Shown: positions 42,299-51,685, counted from the first letter of the stretch. The stretch: 64,000 bases of DNA from Burkholderiales bacterium (GCA_947464185.1 CANHVY010000013.1:1-64000); one strand, 5' to 3'. A program made the numbers and translations. Notes: a model not told the origin generated them from the letters alone.

Positions 42299-43660
42299 TC
42301 ATGTCGCCACCGCGTCGAACGCGGCCTCCAGCGTGCTGCACAGGAAATCCAGCTCCTGCGGGCTGATCACCAGCGGGGGCGACAGGATCATCATCGAGCC
42401 GGACACCCGCGTCATCAGGCCACGGCGGTAGGCCTCGCGGGCCACGCGGGCGGGCAGGTCGCTGGTCTTGGGCAGCGGCGCCTTGGTTGCCTTGTCAGCC
42501 ACCATCTCGATGCCCGCCATCAAGCCGATGCCGCGCACGTTGCCCACGTACGGCACCCGGTCGACCAGGCCGCCCAGCCGTGCCTGGAACGGGCCGCCGA
42601 CTTCGCGCACCCGGGCCGGAATGTCGTCTCGCTCCAGCATATCCAGCGTGGCCAGCGCGGCGGCGGCGGCCACCGGGTGGGCGCTGTAGGTGTAGCCGTG
42701 CGTCACCTGCCCGGCGCCTGTGGTGTCGGCGTCGAAGACTTCGGCTACGCGGCGCGAGATCGCGGTCGCACCCAACGGCACGTAGCCCGAGCTGATGCCC
42801 TTGGCCAGGCACCACAGGTCCGCCTGCACGCCCCAGGTGCGGGTGCCGAACATCTGACCGGTGCGCCCGAAGCCGGTGACCACCTCGTCGGCAATGAGCA
42901 GCACGCCGTGTCGCGTGCACACCTCGCGCACCAGCGGCCAGAAGTTGGCCGGCGGCACGATCACGCCGCCCGCGCCCTGCACCGGCTCGGCAATGAACGC
43001 TGCCACCGTGTCCGGCCCCTGGAAGACCAGCTCGCGCTCCAGCGCCTGCGCCACGGCCTGGCCCAGGGCCTCGCCCTCCAGGCCCCAGGGGTTGCGGTAG
43101 GCCCAGGGGCTGTCCAGGTGGAAGCAGCCTGGCAGCAGGGGTTCATAGGCGCGGCGGAAGTTGGTGTTGCCGTTGACGCTCATGCCGCCGAAGTGCACCC
43201 CGTGGTAGCCCTGCTTGAGCGCGATGAACTTGCTGCGGTCCTTCTGGCCGCGCAGCTTGTGGAACTGGCGGGCGATCTTCAGCGCTCCCTCCACCGCGTC
43301 GGAGCCGCCATTGCTGAACATCACGGCGGCCACACCATCGGGCGCCATCATGTCCACCACGCGGGCCGAGAGTTCGATGGCGCGCGGGTGCGTGGTGCCG
43401 CGGAAGGTGTTGAAGAAGGGCAGCTCGTCGAGCTGCGCCACGATGGCATCACGCACTGGCCGGCAGCTGTGGCCGAGGTTGCTGCTCCACAGGCCCGCCA
43501 CGCCGTCCAGCATCTTGTGGCCGTCCACGTCCCAGACCCAGCAGCCTTCACCGCGCGCAATGATGTCCGGCCGCCCGCCTTCGGCCTTCATGGCGCGGGG
43601 ATGCGCCATGGGGTGCCAGAGGTACTGGGCGTTGTCGCGCTGGAGTTCGCTGGGCTTCAT
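42299..43660 (-). CDS. Class III PLP-dependent aminotransferase (omega-transaminase)
   Basis: This 453-residue fold-type I aminotransferase probably moves an amino group from a terminal amine or beta-amino acid to pyruvate or another keto acid. Visible features are LWHPMAH near the N-terminus, the PLP-phosphate loop FSNGGSDAVEGALKIAR, LLIADEVVTGFGRTG and the Schiff-base lysine in WCLAKGISSGYVPLGA. ATG 43660 is 32 bp downstream of the GS-like gene. The context suggests it handles an amine or amino acid released by the upstream enzymes. Confidence 0.92.
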   Translation of the reverse strand: MKPSELQRDNAQYLWHPMAHPRAMKAEGGRPDIIARGEGCWVWDVDGHKMLDGVAGLWSSNLGHSCRPVRDAIVAQLDELPFFNTFRGTTHPRAIELSARVVDMMAPDGVAAVMFSNGGSDAVEGALKIARQFHKLRGQKDRSKFIALKQGYHGVHFGGMSVNGNTNFRRAYEPLLPGCFHLDSPWAYRNPWGLEGEALGQAVAQALERELVFQGPDTVAAFIAEPVQGAGGVIVPPANFWPLVREVCTRHGVLLIADEVVTGFGRTGQMFGTRTWGVQADLWCLAKGISSGYVPLGATAISRRVAEVFDADTTGAGQVTHGYTYSAHPVAAAAALATLDMLERDDIPARVREVGGPFQARLGGLVDRVPYVGNVRGIGLMAGIEMVADKATKAPLPKTSDLPARVAREAYRRGLMTRVSGSMMILSPPLVISPQELDFLCSTLEAAFDAVAT

Positions 43661-43692
43661 GGGGGTTCCTGGTGAGTAAGGGGCGCAAGCTG

Positions 43693-45003
43693 TCAGACGT
43701 GGCGGATGTAGTACTGGCGCACGCCCTCGTGGTCCAGCCCCGTGCACTTCTCGATCTCCGCACGCTTGATGAACACATGGTTGGCCACCAGTTCCGCGCC
43801 CACGGCCTGCACCAGTGCGGTGTCGGCCTCCAGCGCGTCCAGCGCGGCGCCCAGGGTGTCCGGCACGCTGACCGTGGCGTCCTGGCCGGTCAGGCCGTCG
43901 CCGGTCTCCATGGGCTGCAGCGTGTGCTGGTGCACCACGCCCAGCCGCGCGGCCTGCAGCACGGCGGCCACCAGGGCGTAAGGGTTGGCGGCGCCGTCGC
44001 CCATGCGGTGCTCGATGCGCGCAGCCGTGCCGTCCTCGGCCGACAGGCGCACGGTCACGTTACGGTGGTCGATGCCCCAGTTCAGCCAGAAGCCCGACAG
44101 GCTGGCCGGCTTGAGCCGGTCGTAGGAGTTCACGCAGGGCGCCGCCAGCCCGGCCAGGGCCTGGTGGTGGTGCAGCAAACCGGCGGTGCAGTGGCGTGTC
44201 AGCGCGTTGAGGGCGGCCGGGTCCAGCCCGCCGTTGATCGCGTTGCGCCCGGCCTGGGGCCCCTCGCGGTGGCGCAGCGAGAAGTTCACGTGCACGCCAC
44301 TGCCGCCCACCGGTAGCAAGGGCTTGGGCAGGAAGGTCAGCACGATGCCGTGGCGCAAGGCCACCTCGCGCGCCATCTGGCGGAACAGCACGATCTCGTC
44401 CACCGCGTTCACGGCGTGGTCATAGGTGAGCGTGAACTCGAACTGCGGCGAGTCGTACTCCGTGTTCATGCTCTCGATGGGCAGGCCGCACGCGGCCGCC
44501 TGCGCCCAGATGGCGCCGGTGAAGCCGCGCGGGTCGGCAAAAGGCCCGGTGGCGTAGACGTGCGAGGAGGGCGTGTCGTAGGGCTTGAGGCTGCCGTCGG
44601 CCTCGATCTGGAAGGCGAAGGCCTCGAGTTCGATGCCCACCATGGGGTCGTAGCCCAGCGCGTTCCAGTCGGCCACGGCACGCTTGAGGGCCGAGCGGCC
44701 GCACATCGGCAGGGGGCTGCCGTCGTTGGCGTGCAGGTCGCACATCACCACGCGCGTGGACGTCTCCCAGCCTGGCCGGATGTCGGCGGCCTGCCAGACG
44801 GCCTCCATGTCGGGCAGACCGCCCAGCACCTCGGCCCCGGGGGCGGGGATCAGGTCCTTGTCATAGGTGACGCCGAAGGTGCCGCGGCAAAAGCGCGCTG
44901 CGCCATCGCGCGCCTTGAGCGGCACGTACTTGCCGCGGGCGATGTTGAGGTGGTCGCAGAAGAGCACGCGCAGGCGTTCTGCGGACAGGGCTTCTCGGGG
45001 CAT
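43693..45003 (-). CDS. Glutamine-synthetase-like gamma-glutamyl ligase
   Basis: This 436-residue protein has the glutamine synthetase fold with the metal/nucleotide motifs GIELEAFAF, GSGVHVNFSLR and HRNVTVRL...IEHRMGDGAANPY. It lacks the typical GlnA N-terminus and looks like the type III/PuuA/GlnT-like branch. Those enzymes join glutamate to amines (putrescine, ethanolamine, isopropylamine, aniline). The start is ATG 45003. It sits between a P450 and an aminotransferase in the same operon, which argues for amine catabolism rather than ammonia assimilation. Confidence 0.88.
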   Translation of the reverse strand: MPREALSAERLRVLFCDHLNIARGKYVPLKARDGAARFCRGTFGVTYDKDLIPAPGAEVLGGLPDMEAVWQAADIRPGWETSTRVVMCDLHANDGSPLPMCGRSALKRAVADWNALGYDPMVGIELEAFAFQIEADGSLKPYDTPSSHVYATGPFADPRGFTGAIWAQAAACGLPIESMNTEYDSPQFEFTLTYDHAVNAVDEIVLFRQMAREVALRHGIVLTFLPKPLLPVGGSGVHVNFSLRHREGPQAGRNAINGGLDPAALNALTRHCTAGLLHHHQALAGLAAPCVNSYDRLKPASLSGFWLNWGIDHRNVTVRLSAEDGTAARIEHRMGDGAANPYALVAAVLQAARLGVVHQHTLQPMETGDGLTGQDATVSVPDTLGAALDALEADTALVQAVGAELVANHVFIKRAEIEKCTGLDHEGVRQYYIRHV

Positions 45004-45049
45004 GACGGGCTCCAGGAGGATGGGCGGGGGCAGGACGGGTGACGAGCGT

Positions 45050-46312
45050 TCAGCGCAGGCGCACTCGCACTGGCAGGTGCTTGATGCCGCCCACGAAGTT
45101 GCTGCGCAGGTAGGCGTGCGGTCCGGCCGGTTCAATGCCGGCCACGCGCGCAGCCAGTTCTTCCATCAGCACGCGCACTTCCAGCTTGGCCAGCCACATG
45201 CCCAGGCACACGTGCGCGCCGCCCTGGCCGAAGGCCAAGTGGCGGTTGTTGCGGCGCATCAGGTCCACCTCGAACGGCCGATCAAAGGCGGCCTCGTCGC
45301 GGTTGCCGGACACGAACCACAGCAGCACCTTGTCGCCACGCTTCACCTGCTTGCCGTGGAACTCGAAGTCGCGCATCGCTGTGCGGCGGAAGTACATGGC
45401 CGGCGAGGCCCAGCGGATGATCTCGTCCGGGGCTGTTTCCCACAGCCCCTCGGGGGGCTGCTGCATCTGCTGCAGCAGCGCCGGTCGGTGTGCCAGGGCG
45501 TGAAGCCCGGCGGCAATCGAGTAGCGCGTGGTGTCGTTGCCAGCAGCCACCAGCAGGCAGAAGAAATTGCGGAACTCGGTGTCGCTGATGACGTGGCCTT
45601 CGGCATCGGGCTGGGTGATGAGGTGCAGCACGCCCGAGTTGTCGCCATCGGCGCGCTTGCGGTCCATCAGACGCTGTGCGTAGGCGTAGAGCTCGGCGCC
45701 TGCAGGGGAGCGAAAGGGCATCAGCCGGTAGGCCTCGGTGTCGGCCTGGTCCAGCACATGGTCGGTGAACTCGGCATCGGTGTTGGCGATCAGCGCGTCG
45801 CCTTTTTCCACCAGCCATTCCAGGTCTTCCTCGGGCGTGCCGATGATGCGGCCCAGCACGCGCATGGGCAGCTGCCGGGCGATGCGCTGCACGGCATCGA
45901 ACTCCGGCTCGGCCAGGGCCTGGTCCAGGATCTCCCGGCTGAGGGCGCGGATCTGATGCTCGAACAGCGCGATCATGGGCTTGCTGAAGGCCTTGGCCAG
46001 CAGCAGCCGGGTGCGCGAGTGCTCGGGCGGATCGGTCTCCTGGAAGGTGCGGCGGGCCAGCACCTCCTCCTCGGTCTGGTCCTCCATGCGGATGCCGTGG
46101 GCCGAGGACAGGGTGGCGTGGTCGCGGTTGAGCGTCAGGATGTCGGCGTGGCGCGTGACGCTCCAGAAGCCCTGGCCGCCGGCGTAGTCGCACCAGGCCA
46201 TGGGGTTGTCGCGCCGCAGGCGGGCGAAGGTGGCGTGCGGTGCGCCCTGCACGAAGCTGTCGTGGCTGGACAGGTCGGCGTGACCGTCGTCGGTGGGGGT
46301 CCAGAGGGTCAT
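45050..46312 (-). CDS. Cytochrome P450
   Basis: This 420-residue soluble bacterial P450 shows the I-helix oxygen-activation motif AAGNDTTRY, the K-helix ExxR in DEIIRWASP and the heme-binding loop FGQGGAHVCLGMWLAKLE with its cysteine ligand. The sequence resembles the CYP125/142/124-type group in the region NRDEAAFDRP, but the substrate cannot be assigned. No ferredoxin or reductase gene is adjacent. ATG 46312 overlaps the GATase stop by 4 bp, so the two are tightly coupled. Confidence 0.94.
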   Translation of the reverse strand: MTLWTPTDDGHADLSSHDSFVQGAPHATFARLRRDNPMAWCDYAGGQGFWSVTRHADILTLNRDHATLSSAHGIRMEDQTEEEVLARRTFQETDPPEHSRTRLLLAKAFSKPMIALFEHQIRALSREILDQALAEPEFDAVQRIARQLPMRVLGRIIGTPEEDLEWLVEKGDALIANTDAEFTDHVLDQADTEAYRLMPFRSPAGAELYAYAQRLMDRKRADGDNSGVLHLITQPDAEGHVISDTEFRNFFCLLVAAGNDTTRYSIAAGLHALAHRPALLQQMQQPPEGLWETAPDEIIRWASPAMYFRRTAMRDFEFHGKQVKRGDKVLLWFVSGNRDEAAFDRPFEVDLMRRNNRHLAFGQGGAHVCLGMWLAKLEVRVLMEELAARVAGIEPAGPHAYLRSNFVGGIKHLPVRVRLR

Positions 46313-47088
46313 GGGCTCGCCGGGGCTTGCAGGGAACGTTCGATGAACTGGGCCGCCCAGCGCATGAAGGTGTCGGCGTCCACAGGCTGCTCGATCTCGC
46401 CTGCGGCCTGGGCCACCACCGGCGCGCCGAACTTGTGGCCGAAGCTGGTCAGCAGATCGCGCATGAACGCCCGCGTGAGCTCGGGGTGGTACTGCGTGCA
46501 CAGCACATGCTGGCCGATGGCGTAGGCGCCCACGGGGCAGAAGGCGCTGCCGCCCAGCACGCGCGCCCCAGGTGGTGGCTGCTGCACCTGGTCTTCGTGC
46601 GCGGCAAAGAGCGACAGGCGGGGCAGGGGTGGGTCCATCCACGGCTCCTGGGCCGCCAGCGCCGTCTCGGCCACGCCCAGGCGGAAGCCGCCCGCGTTGC
46701 GGCCCACCGCGCCGCCCAGGGCCTGCGCGATCAGCTGGTGGCCGAAGCACAGGCCCACCAGGGTGCGTCCTGCCGCGTGCCGCTGGCGCAAGGCGTCAGC
46801 GGTGCGCTCCATCCAGGGCTCGGGTTGCGTCACCGAGGCCACGCTGCCGGTGAGCACCCAGGCGTCCGCGGCCAGTGCGTCCGGCGGCAGTTCGCCGTCG
46901 CGCGCGGCCCAGGCACGGAACTCCCAGCCCGGTCGCACCGCTTGCAGGGCGGTGATGACTTTCTGGGCGTCGTCAGGGTGGCGCTGGGCGAAGGCCGAGC
47001 GGTCGGTGTTCATCAGCAGCACGTCCACGCGCATGGAGCGCGGCGGCTGCAGGGCCGCGTGCGGGGTGGGGGCAAGGGGCTCGGACAT
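46309..47088 (-). CDS. Class I glutamine-amidotransferase-like hydrolase
   Basis: This 259-residue GATase1 domain stands alone. The nucleophile Cys is in LVGLCFGHQLIAQ and the His-Glu pair in CTQYHPEL. Stand-alone members include gamma-glutamyl-GABA hydrolase and the AtdA2-type partner of aniline gamma-glutamyl ligase. Here it is the first gene of the operon GATase-P450-GS-like-aminotransferase-Tm-1-HAD. It may remove or transfer the gamma-glutamyl group. The start is ATG 47088. Its promoter faces the AraC gene. Confidence 0.87.
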   Translation of the reverse strand: MSEPLAPTPHAALQPPRSMRVDVLLMNTDRSAFAQRHPDDAQKVITALQAVRPGWEFRAWAARDGELPPDALAADAWVLTGSVASVTQPEPWMERTADALRQRHAAGRTLVGLCFGHQLIAQALGGAVGRNAGGFRLGVAETALAAQEPWMDPPLPRLSLFAAHEDQVQQPPPGARVLGGSAFCPVGAYAIGQHVLCTQYHPELTRAFMRDLLTSFGHKFGAPVVAQAAGEIEQPVDADTFMRWAAQFIERSLQAPASP

Positions 47089-47140
47089 GCCGGTATTCTG
47101 AGCAGCGCAGGCTCGCGGGTACTATCGACTTCGCGCATTT

Positions 47141-47167
47141 CCGCAGGCAGGGCTTTCCCGCCTGCGG
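47141..47167. promoter_or_regulatory. Hairpin in the divergent GATase / AraC promoter region
   Basis: CCGCAGGC and GCCTGCGG pair perfectly around an 11-base loop that itself contains GGG and CCC arms. The structure lies in the 147-bp gap (47089-47235) between divergent genes. It may be an operator for the AraC regulator or a leader structure of its mRNA. Confidence 0.4.
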
Positions 47168-47235
47168 GCCTCCACAGACCTCTTCAGACTCTTTGCAGAC
47201 GTCCTGCAGTCGCGCGCGACGATGCGGTGAATCTC

Positions 47236-48321
47236 ATGTCCCAGGCTGCTTCTGCACAACCGGTCGGCCCCACGGGCGCCTGGCGGCTGGATGCCGCGAC
47301 GGGCGACGCCCAGTCGCAGGCGGGTGCGCAGCCTGAGTGGCAGCAGGAGTACCGGCAACTGTCGGCGGGCCTCTTCCAGGGGCGGGTTCAGCACGTGCAG
47401 TTGCCGGGCATGCGCCTGGTGCGTGAGGACAGCAACCAAGCACTGCATCAGCGCGGCGACCTGGGCCGCGGCGCCTACGGTTTTGCCATGCCGCTGGCCT
47501 TGTCCGGGCCCGGCATCTTCAACGGGCAGCGCTTCGAGCTGGATTCGGTGCTGCTGGGCCGTGGCGACGAACTGGACCTGTGCACGCCCACCGAGCTGTC
47601 GCTGATGGCCGTGGTGGTGGAGGCCGATTTGCTGCAGCCGCTGTGGCAGCGGATGTACCAGAAGCCCCTGGCGGGCTGGCTGGAGCACCAGCTGGTGGTG
47701 CCCGCCCGCCCTGCGGCAGCACAGGCCTTGCGGCGGCTGCACACCGAGCTGATGGCGCGACTGCTGGACTCCGACACACCCTGGCAGGACGAAACGGCAC
47801 TGCGCCAGGTGCGCGATACCCTGCTCATTGAGTGGATCGAGGTGATCCCGGAGAAGGTGGATGCGTCCTCGCTGCCCACCGTGACTGCCCGGCGTCAGCT
47901 GGTGAACCTCGCCTGTGAGTTGATGCTGGCCCAGCCCAACGAGCCCCTGTCCATGCTGGAGTTGTGCAGCCAGGTGGGCGCCAGCCGCCGCAAGCTCACC
48001 TACTGCTTCCAGGACGTGCTGGGCACCAGTCCCATGCAGTACCTGCGTGCGCTGCGACTGAACGGTGTGCGGCGCGAGCTGCGTTCAGGCGAAGCCGCCG
48101 CGGTGCAGGACGCAGCGGCACGCTGGGGTTTCTTCCACATGGGCCAGTTCTCGCTGGACTACAAGAAGCAGTTCGGCGAGCTGCCCTCGGCCACGCTGCG
48201 GGCCGGCGTGGCGCTGGGGCTCAGGCCAGCGCCATCGGCGGGGCGACGAATCCCCGGTACTCGGTTTCCAGCCAGCACGCCAGGCGCAGGCTCACGGGGT
48301 CGGCAAACGGTGCGGCGATAA
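47236..48321 (+). CDS. AraC-family transcriptional regulator
   Basis: This 361-residue protein has an N-terminal effector domain and a C-terminal double helix-turn-helix (about residues 220-325). Recognisable stretches are LSMLELCSQVGASRRKLTYCFQ and AARWGFFHMGQFSLDYKKQFGELPS. The last ~35 residues are a basic, low-complexity extension. They read into the convergent amidase gene and overlap it by 101 bp. Its position opposite the GATase-P450-GS operon makes it the likely regulator of that operon. Confidence 0.9.
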   Translation: MSQAASAQPVGPTGAWRLDAATGDAQSQAGAQPEWQQEYRQLSAGLFQGRVQHVQLPGMRLVREDSNQALHQRGDLGRGAYGFAMPLALSGPGIFNGQRFELDSVLLGRGDELDLCTPTELSLMAVVVEADLLQPLWQRMYQKPLAGWLEHQLVVPARPAAAQALRRLHTELMARLLDSDTPWQDETALRQVRDTLLIEWIEVIPEKVDASSLPTVTARRQLVNLACELMLAQPNEPLSMLELCSQVGASRRKLTYCFQDVLGTSPMQYLRALRLNGVRRELRSGEAAAVQDAAARWGFFHMGQFSLDYKKQFGELPSATLRAGVALGLRPAPSAGRRIPGTRFPASTPGAGSRGRQTVRR

Positions 48322-49684
48322 GCTGTGCCCCGATGGGCAGCCCCTCGGGTGACTGGCCGATCGGCACCGTGGTGGAGGGCAGGCCGCACAGCCCGCTGTA
48401 GCCTGCCCAGAACAGCTGGGTGGTGTGCGGCTGGGGCTGGCCGTTGACCTGGATGAAGCGCTCCCAGCGGAAGCCCTTCTGGTCGTGGGGGAAGGCCGCC
48501 GTGGCGGCCACCGGCTGGATGAGCACGTCCCATTGCTCGAAGAAGGCTGCCCACTGCTGGCGCAGGGCGTGGCGCTCCTCGTCCAGACGCAGCCAGTCCC
48601 GGTGGGTCATGGTCAGGCTGCGCCAGTGCAGGCGGGGAAAGTCCGCCGGCCCGCCCGGACCGGCATCCGCGCGCTGCAGCGCATCGGCAAACTCCGCTTC
48701 GCTCAGGTGCCCGGCCAGAGCACTGCGCACCAGCGGGATGTACAGGCGCCAGGCGTCCTCGGACTTGATGGGTCGTGCATCGGTGCTTACCTGGACACCA
48801 CTTCGCTGCAGGAAGTCGACCAGATCTTCCATCGCCCGCCGCACCGAGGCGTCGACGGGGGCCTGGGCGTCGTCGGTCATCACGGCCACGCGCAGTTGTC
48901 GGGCGGGCAGGCCGTGGTCGCGCCACACGGCAGGCGTGCGGCCCAACGGGCCGAAGACCGTCAGGGGCGAGGCCAGCACGTCCAGGGCCAGCGTGAGGTC
49001 GTGCGCGCTGCGCGCCAGGGGCCCGGCCACGGCGATGTCGGTGCTGTCCGGGCACACATCACCCGGAAGCTGGTGGCCTTCCAGGGGCACCACGCCCCAG
49101 GTGGGTTTGTGGCCCCACACCCCGCAGTAGTGCGCGGGGTTGCGGATGGACGATCCGATGTCGCTGCCCAGTTCCAGCGGTGTCAGGCCGGCGGCCAGGG
49201 CGGCCGAGGCGCCCCCGGAGGAACCGCCCGGCGTGCGGGTGGTGTCCCAGGGGTTGCCGCAGGTGCCGTAGATGGGGTTGAAGGACTGCCAGTCGGCCAG
49301 CGCCGCGGGCACATTGGTCTTGCCGTACACCACGGCGCCGGCGTCCAGCAGGCGCTGCACAGCCACGGCAGTGCGCGTGGGCACGTTGTCGCGGAAGGCC
49401 TCCAGGCCCCAGGTGGTGGGCAGCCCTGGGATGTCGAAGGACTCCTTCACCGTCATCGGCAGGCCATGCAGCGGGCCCCAGGTCTCACCCCGTGCCAGGG
49501 CGGCATCGGCGGCGCGGGCACGCGCCAGGGCCACCTCCGGCTGCGTGACCACCACCGCCTTGAGGGCAGGGTTGAGCCTTGCCATGCGGTCCAGATGGTG
49601 CTGCAGCAACTCCACCGCGGAGATGTTGCGGCGGCGGACACGACGTGCCAGTTCATGGGCGGGCAGCAGGCTCAGGTGTTCCAT
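48221..49684 (-). CDS. Amidase signature family enzyme
   Basis: This 487-residue amidase is distinct from the one at 37287. The triad is visible as Lys in LPMTVKESF, cis-Ser in GSDIGSSIRNPAHY and nucleophile Ser in TPGGSSGGASAAL. Length is normal and ATG is at 49684. It converges on the AraC gene and is divergent from the peptide-type ABC transporter, whose cargo it may hydrolyse. Confidence 0.9.
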   Translation of the reverse strand: MEHLSLLPAHELARRVRRRNISAVELLQHHLDRMARLNPALKAVVVTQPEVALARARAADAALARGETWGPLHGLPMTVKESFDIPGLPTTWGLEAFRDNVPTRTAVAVQRLLDAGAVVYGKTNVPAALADWQSFNPIYGTCGNPWDTTRTPGGSSGGASAALAAGLTPLELGSDIGSSIRNPAHYCGVWGHKPTWGVVPLEGHQLPGDVCPDSTDIAVAGPLARSAHDLTLALDVLASPLTVFGPLGRTPAVWRDHGLPARQLRVAVMTDDAQAPVDASVRRAMEDLVDFLQRSGVQVSTDARPIKSEDAWRLYIPLVRSALAGHLSEAEFADALQRADAGPGGPADFPRLHWRSLTMTHRDWLRLDEERHALRQQWAAFFEQWDVLIQPVAATAAFPHDQKGFRWERFIQVNGQPQPHTTQLFWAGYSGLCGLPSTTVPIGQSPEGLPIGAQLIAAPFADPVSLRLACWLETEYRGFVAPPMALA

Positions 49685-50028
49685 GGGGATGCTCCAAGAA
49701 AGGGGCCGACAGCGGGCTCTGGCCAGCCTTGGCAGCCCAGTCGGGTGGGCATGCTACGGGCAGACGGGGTGCGGGCGCGTACATCGTGCTGCAGACAAAC
49801 CCGAGTGCCCGCTTGCACGATTTCGATAGAGGCCGGTGGTCGTCCTTGCGAGACTGTGCGGCCGGGCCAGGTGGCTGACCGGCCCAGGGACGCCAGCCTT
49901 GCAGTGACCGCGGGGGAAACGGGTGTTTGTCCCGATAGACCGCCTTGCGATGCGCCTCAGAATTTATGATGAAGTGTTTTGTTGGCCCCCAGCCGGTGCC
50001 CCACCCAAGCCTTGAGAGGATTGATCCG
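49685..50028. promoter_or_regulatory. Intergenic region with divergent promoters (amidase / ABC transporter)
   Basis: This gap of about 340 bp has no gene. It must hold the promoters of the amidase (leftward) and the transporter operon (rightward). A TATGAT -10-like box lies at 49966-49971, within an AT-rich patch 57 bases before the transporter start. GAGAGGA serves as its ribosome site. No -35 with good spacing is evident. Confidence 0.4.
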
Positions 50029-51615
50029 ATGAAGTTCGCACGCCGTACCCTGATCACTGCCGCCGTCTGGGCCGCTGCTGCCGCCACCAGTGCCCCCGTG
50101 TGGGCGCAGAACAACGTGCTGCGCATCGTGCCGCACTCCAACCTGGCCGTTCTGGACCCGATCTGGACCACGGCCTACATGAGCCGCAACCACGGCTACA
50201 TGATCTACGACACGCTGTTTGGCACCGATGAGAACGGCAAGGTCAAGCCCCAGATGGTCGAGAGCTGGACCGAAAGCCCTGACAAGCGGCTGTGGACTTT
50301 CAAGCTTCGCAAGGGTCTGGAATTCCACGACGGCAAGCCCGTGACGGGCGAGGACGTCATCGCCTCGCTGCAGCGCTGGGGCAAGCGCGACGCCATGGGC
50401 TCGGCGCTGATGCAGTTCGTGTTGCGCATGGACTCGCCCTCGCCAGACACCTTCCGCATCTTCCTGGGCGAGGCCAACGGCTTCATGATCGAGGCGCTGG
50501 GCAAGCCGAGCTCCAGCGTGCCCTTCATCATGCCCAAGCGCATTGCCGAAACCGATCCGTTCAAGCAGATCGAGGAACACATTGGCTCGGGCCCCTACGT
50601 CTTCAAGCGCGACGAGTTCAAGCCCGGTGACAAGGCGGTTTACACCAAGTTCGCCAAGTACGTTCCGCGCAGCGAGCCACCGTCCGGCACCACGGGCGGC
50701 AAGCGCGTGTTCGTGGACCGCGTGGAGTGGAACCTCGCGCTGCGAGATTCGCAGGCACAGGTGAATGCCCTCAAGAAGGGCGAGGTCGACATCCTGGAGC
50801 AGTTGCCCTTTGACTTCTACGAGCAGGTCAAGGCAGACACCAGCCTGCAGATTCCGAAGTACTCCAACTTCGGCCTGCAGTACATGGCGCGCTTCAACCA
50901 CCTGCACAAGCCCTTTGACAACCCCAAGGTGCGCCAGGCCGTGGCGGCAGCCTTCAGCCAGGACGCCTTCCTGCGCGCCCAGGTGGGCGTGAAGGAGCTG
51001 TACAAGCCCTGCGGCTCGTTCTTCATCTGCGGCACGCCTTACGGCAGCACCGCTGGCAGCGATCTGCAGATGAAATCCAACATGAAGAAGGCGCAGGACC
51101 TCGTCAAGGCCTCCGGCTACGACGGCACGCCCATCGTGATCCTCAAGCCCACAGACCTGGCCTCCATCCAGAAGCTGCCCGACGTGGCCGCCCAGCTGCT
51201 GCGCCAGGCCGGCTTCAAGGTGGACCTGCAGGCCATGGACTGGCAGACCCTGGTGGGCCGCCGCGCCAAGCGGGACGCGCCGGACAAGGGCGGCTGGCAC
51301 ATGTTCCTCACCGCCTGGCAAGCCTTCGACGTGTGGAGCCCCATCGCCAATCCCACCACCGACACCCGCGGCGAGAAGAGCGTGTGGTTCGGCTGGGCCA
51401 GCGACGACAAGCTCGCCGAGTTGCGCAACCAGTTCATGCGCGCCACTGATGATGGCGTGAAGAAGAAGCTGGCCGACCAGATGCATGCCCGCATGTTCGA
51501 GATCGGCACGCACGTCAACCTGGGCGAGTTCCAGCAGCCCATGGCCGCCACGAAGAACATCAGCGGCTTCTTCGTCACCAACGGCAACATCTACTGGAAC
51601 CTGAAGAAGAACTGA
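50029..51615 (+). CDS. ABC transporter substrate-binding protein (SBP_bac_5, peptide/amide type)
   Basis: This 528-residue periplasmic binding protein has a Sec signal peptide (RRTLITAAVWAAAAATSAPVWAQ, cleavage after about residue 27). The family-5 pattern follows: ESWTESPDKRLWTFKLRKGLEFHDGKPVTGEDV and SGPYVFKRDEF. Members bind dipeptides, oligopeptides, nickel, glutathione or other amides. Next to amidases, an amide-type ligand is likely. The start is ATG 50029. It is the first gene of a four-gene transporter operon. Confidence 0.92.
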   Translation: MKFARRTLITAAVWAAAAATSAPVWAQNNVLRIVPHSNLAVLDPIWTTAYMSRNHGYMIYDTLFGTDENGKVKPQMVESWTESPDKRLWTFKLRKGLEFHDGKPVTGEDVIASLQRWGKRDAMGSALMQFVLRMDSPSPDTFRIFLGEANGFMIEALGKPSSSVPFIMPKRIAETDPFKQIEEHIGSGPYVFKRDEFKPGDKAVYTKFAKYVPRSEPPSGTTGGKRVFVDRVEWNLALRDSQAQVNALKKGEVDILEQLPFDFYEQVKADTSLQIPKYSNFGLQYMARFNHLHKPFDNPKVRQAVAAAFSQDAFLRAQVGVKELYKPCGSFFICGTPYGSTAGSDLQMKSNMKKAQDLVKASGYDGTPIVILKPTDLASIQKLPDVAAQLLRQAGFKVDLQAMDWQTLVGRRAKRDAPDKGGWHMFLTAWQAFDVWSPIANPTTDTRGEKSVWFGWASDDKLAELRNQFMRATDDGVKKKLADQMHARMFEIGTHVNLGEFQQPMAATKNISGFFVTNGNIYWNLKKN

Positions 51616-51638
51616 TCCGGTCCGGAGCCCCCACACAG

Positions 51639-51666
51639 CCCTGGCCCCGTTCTTGCGGGGTCAGGG
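51639..51666 (+). terminator. Hairpin between binding protein and permease genes
   Basis: CCCTGGCCCCG and CGGGGTCAGGG pair at 10 of 11 positions with a 6-base loop. Such intercistronic hairpins commonly protect the binding-protein mRNA and lower permease expression. Confidence 0.55.
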
Positions 51667-51685
51667 CGGGTCCTCCTGAGCGCAG

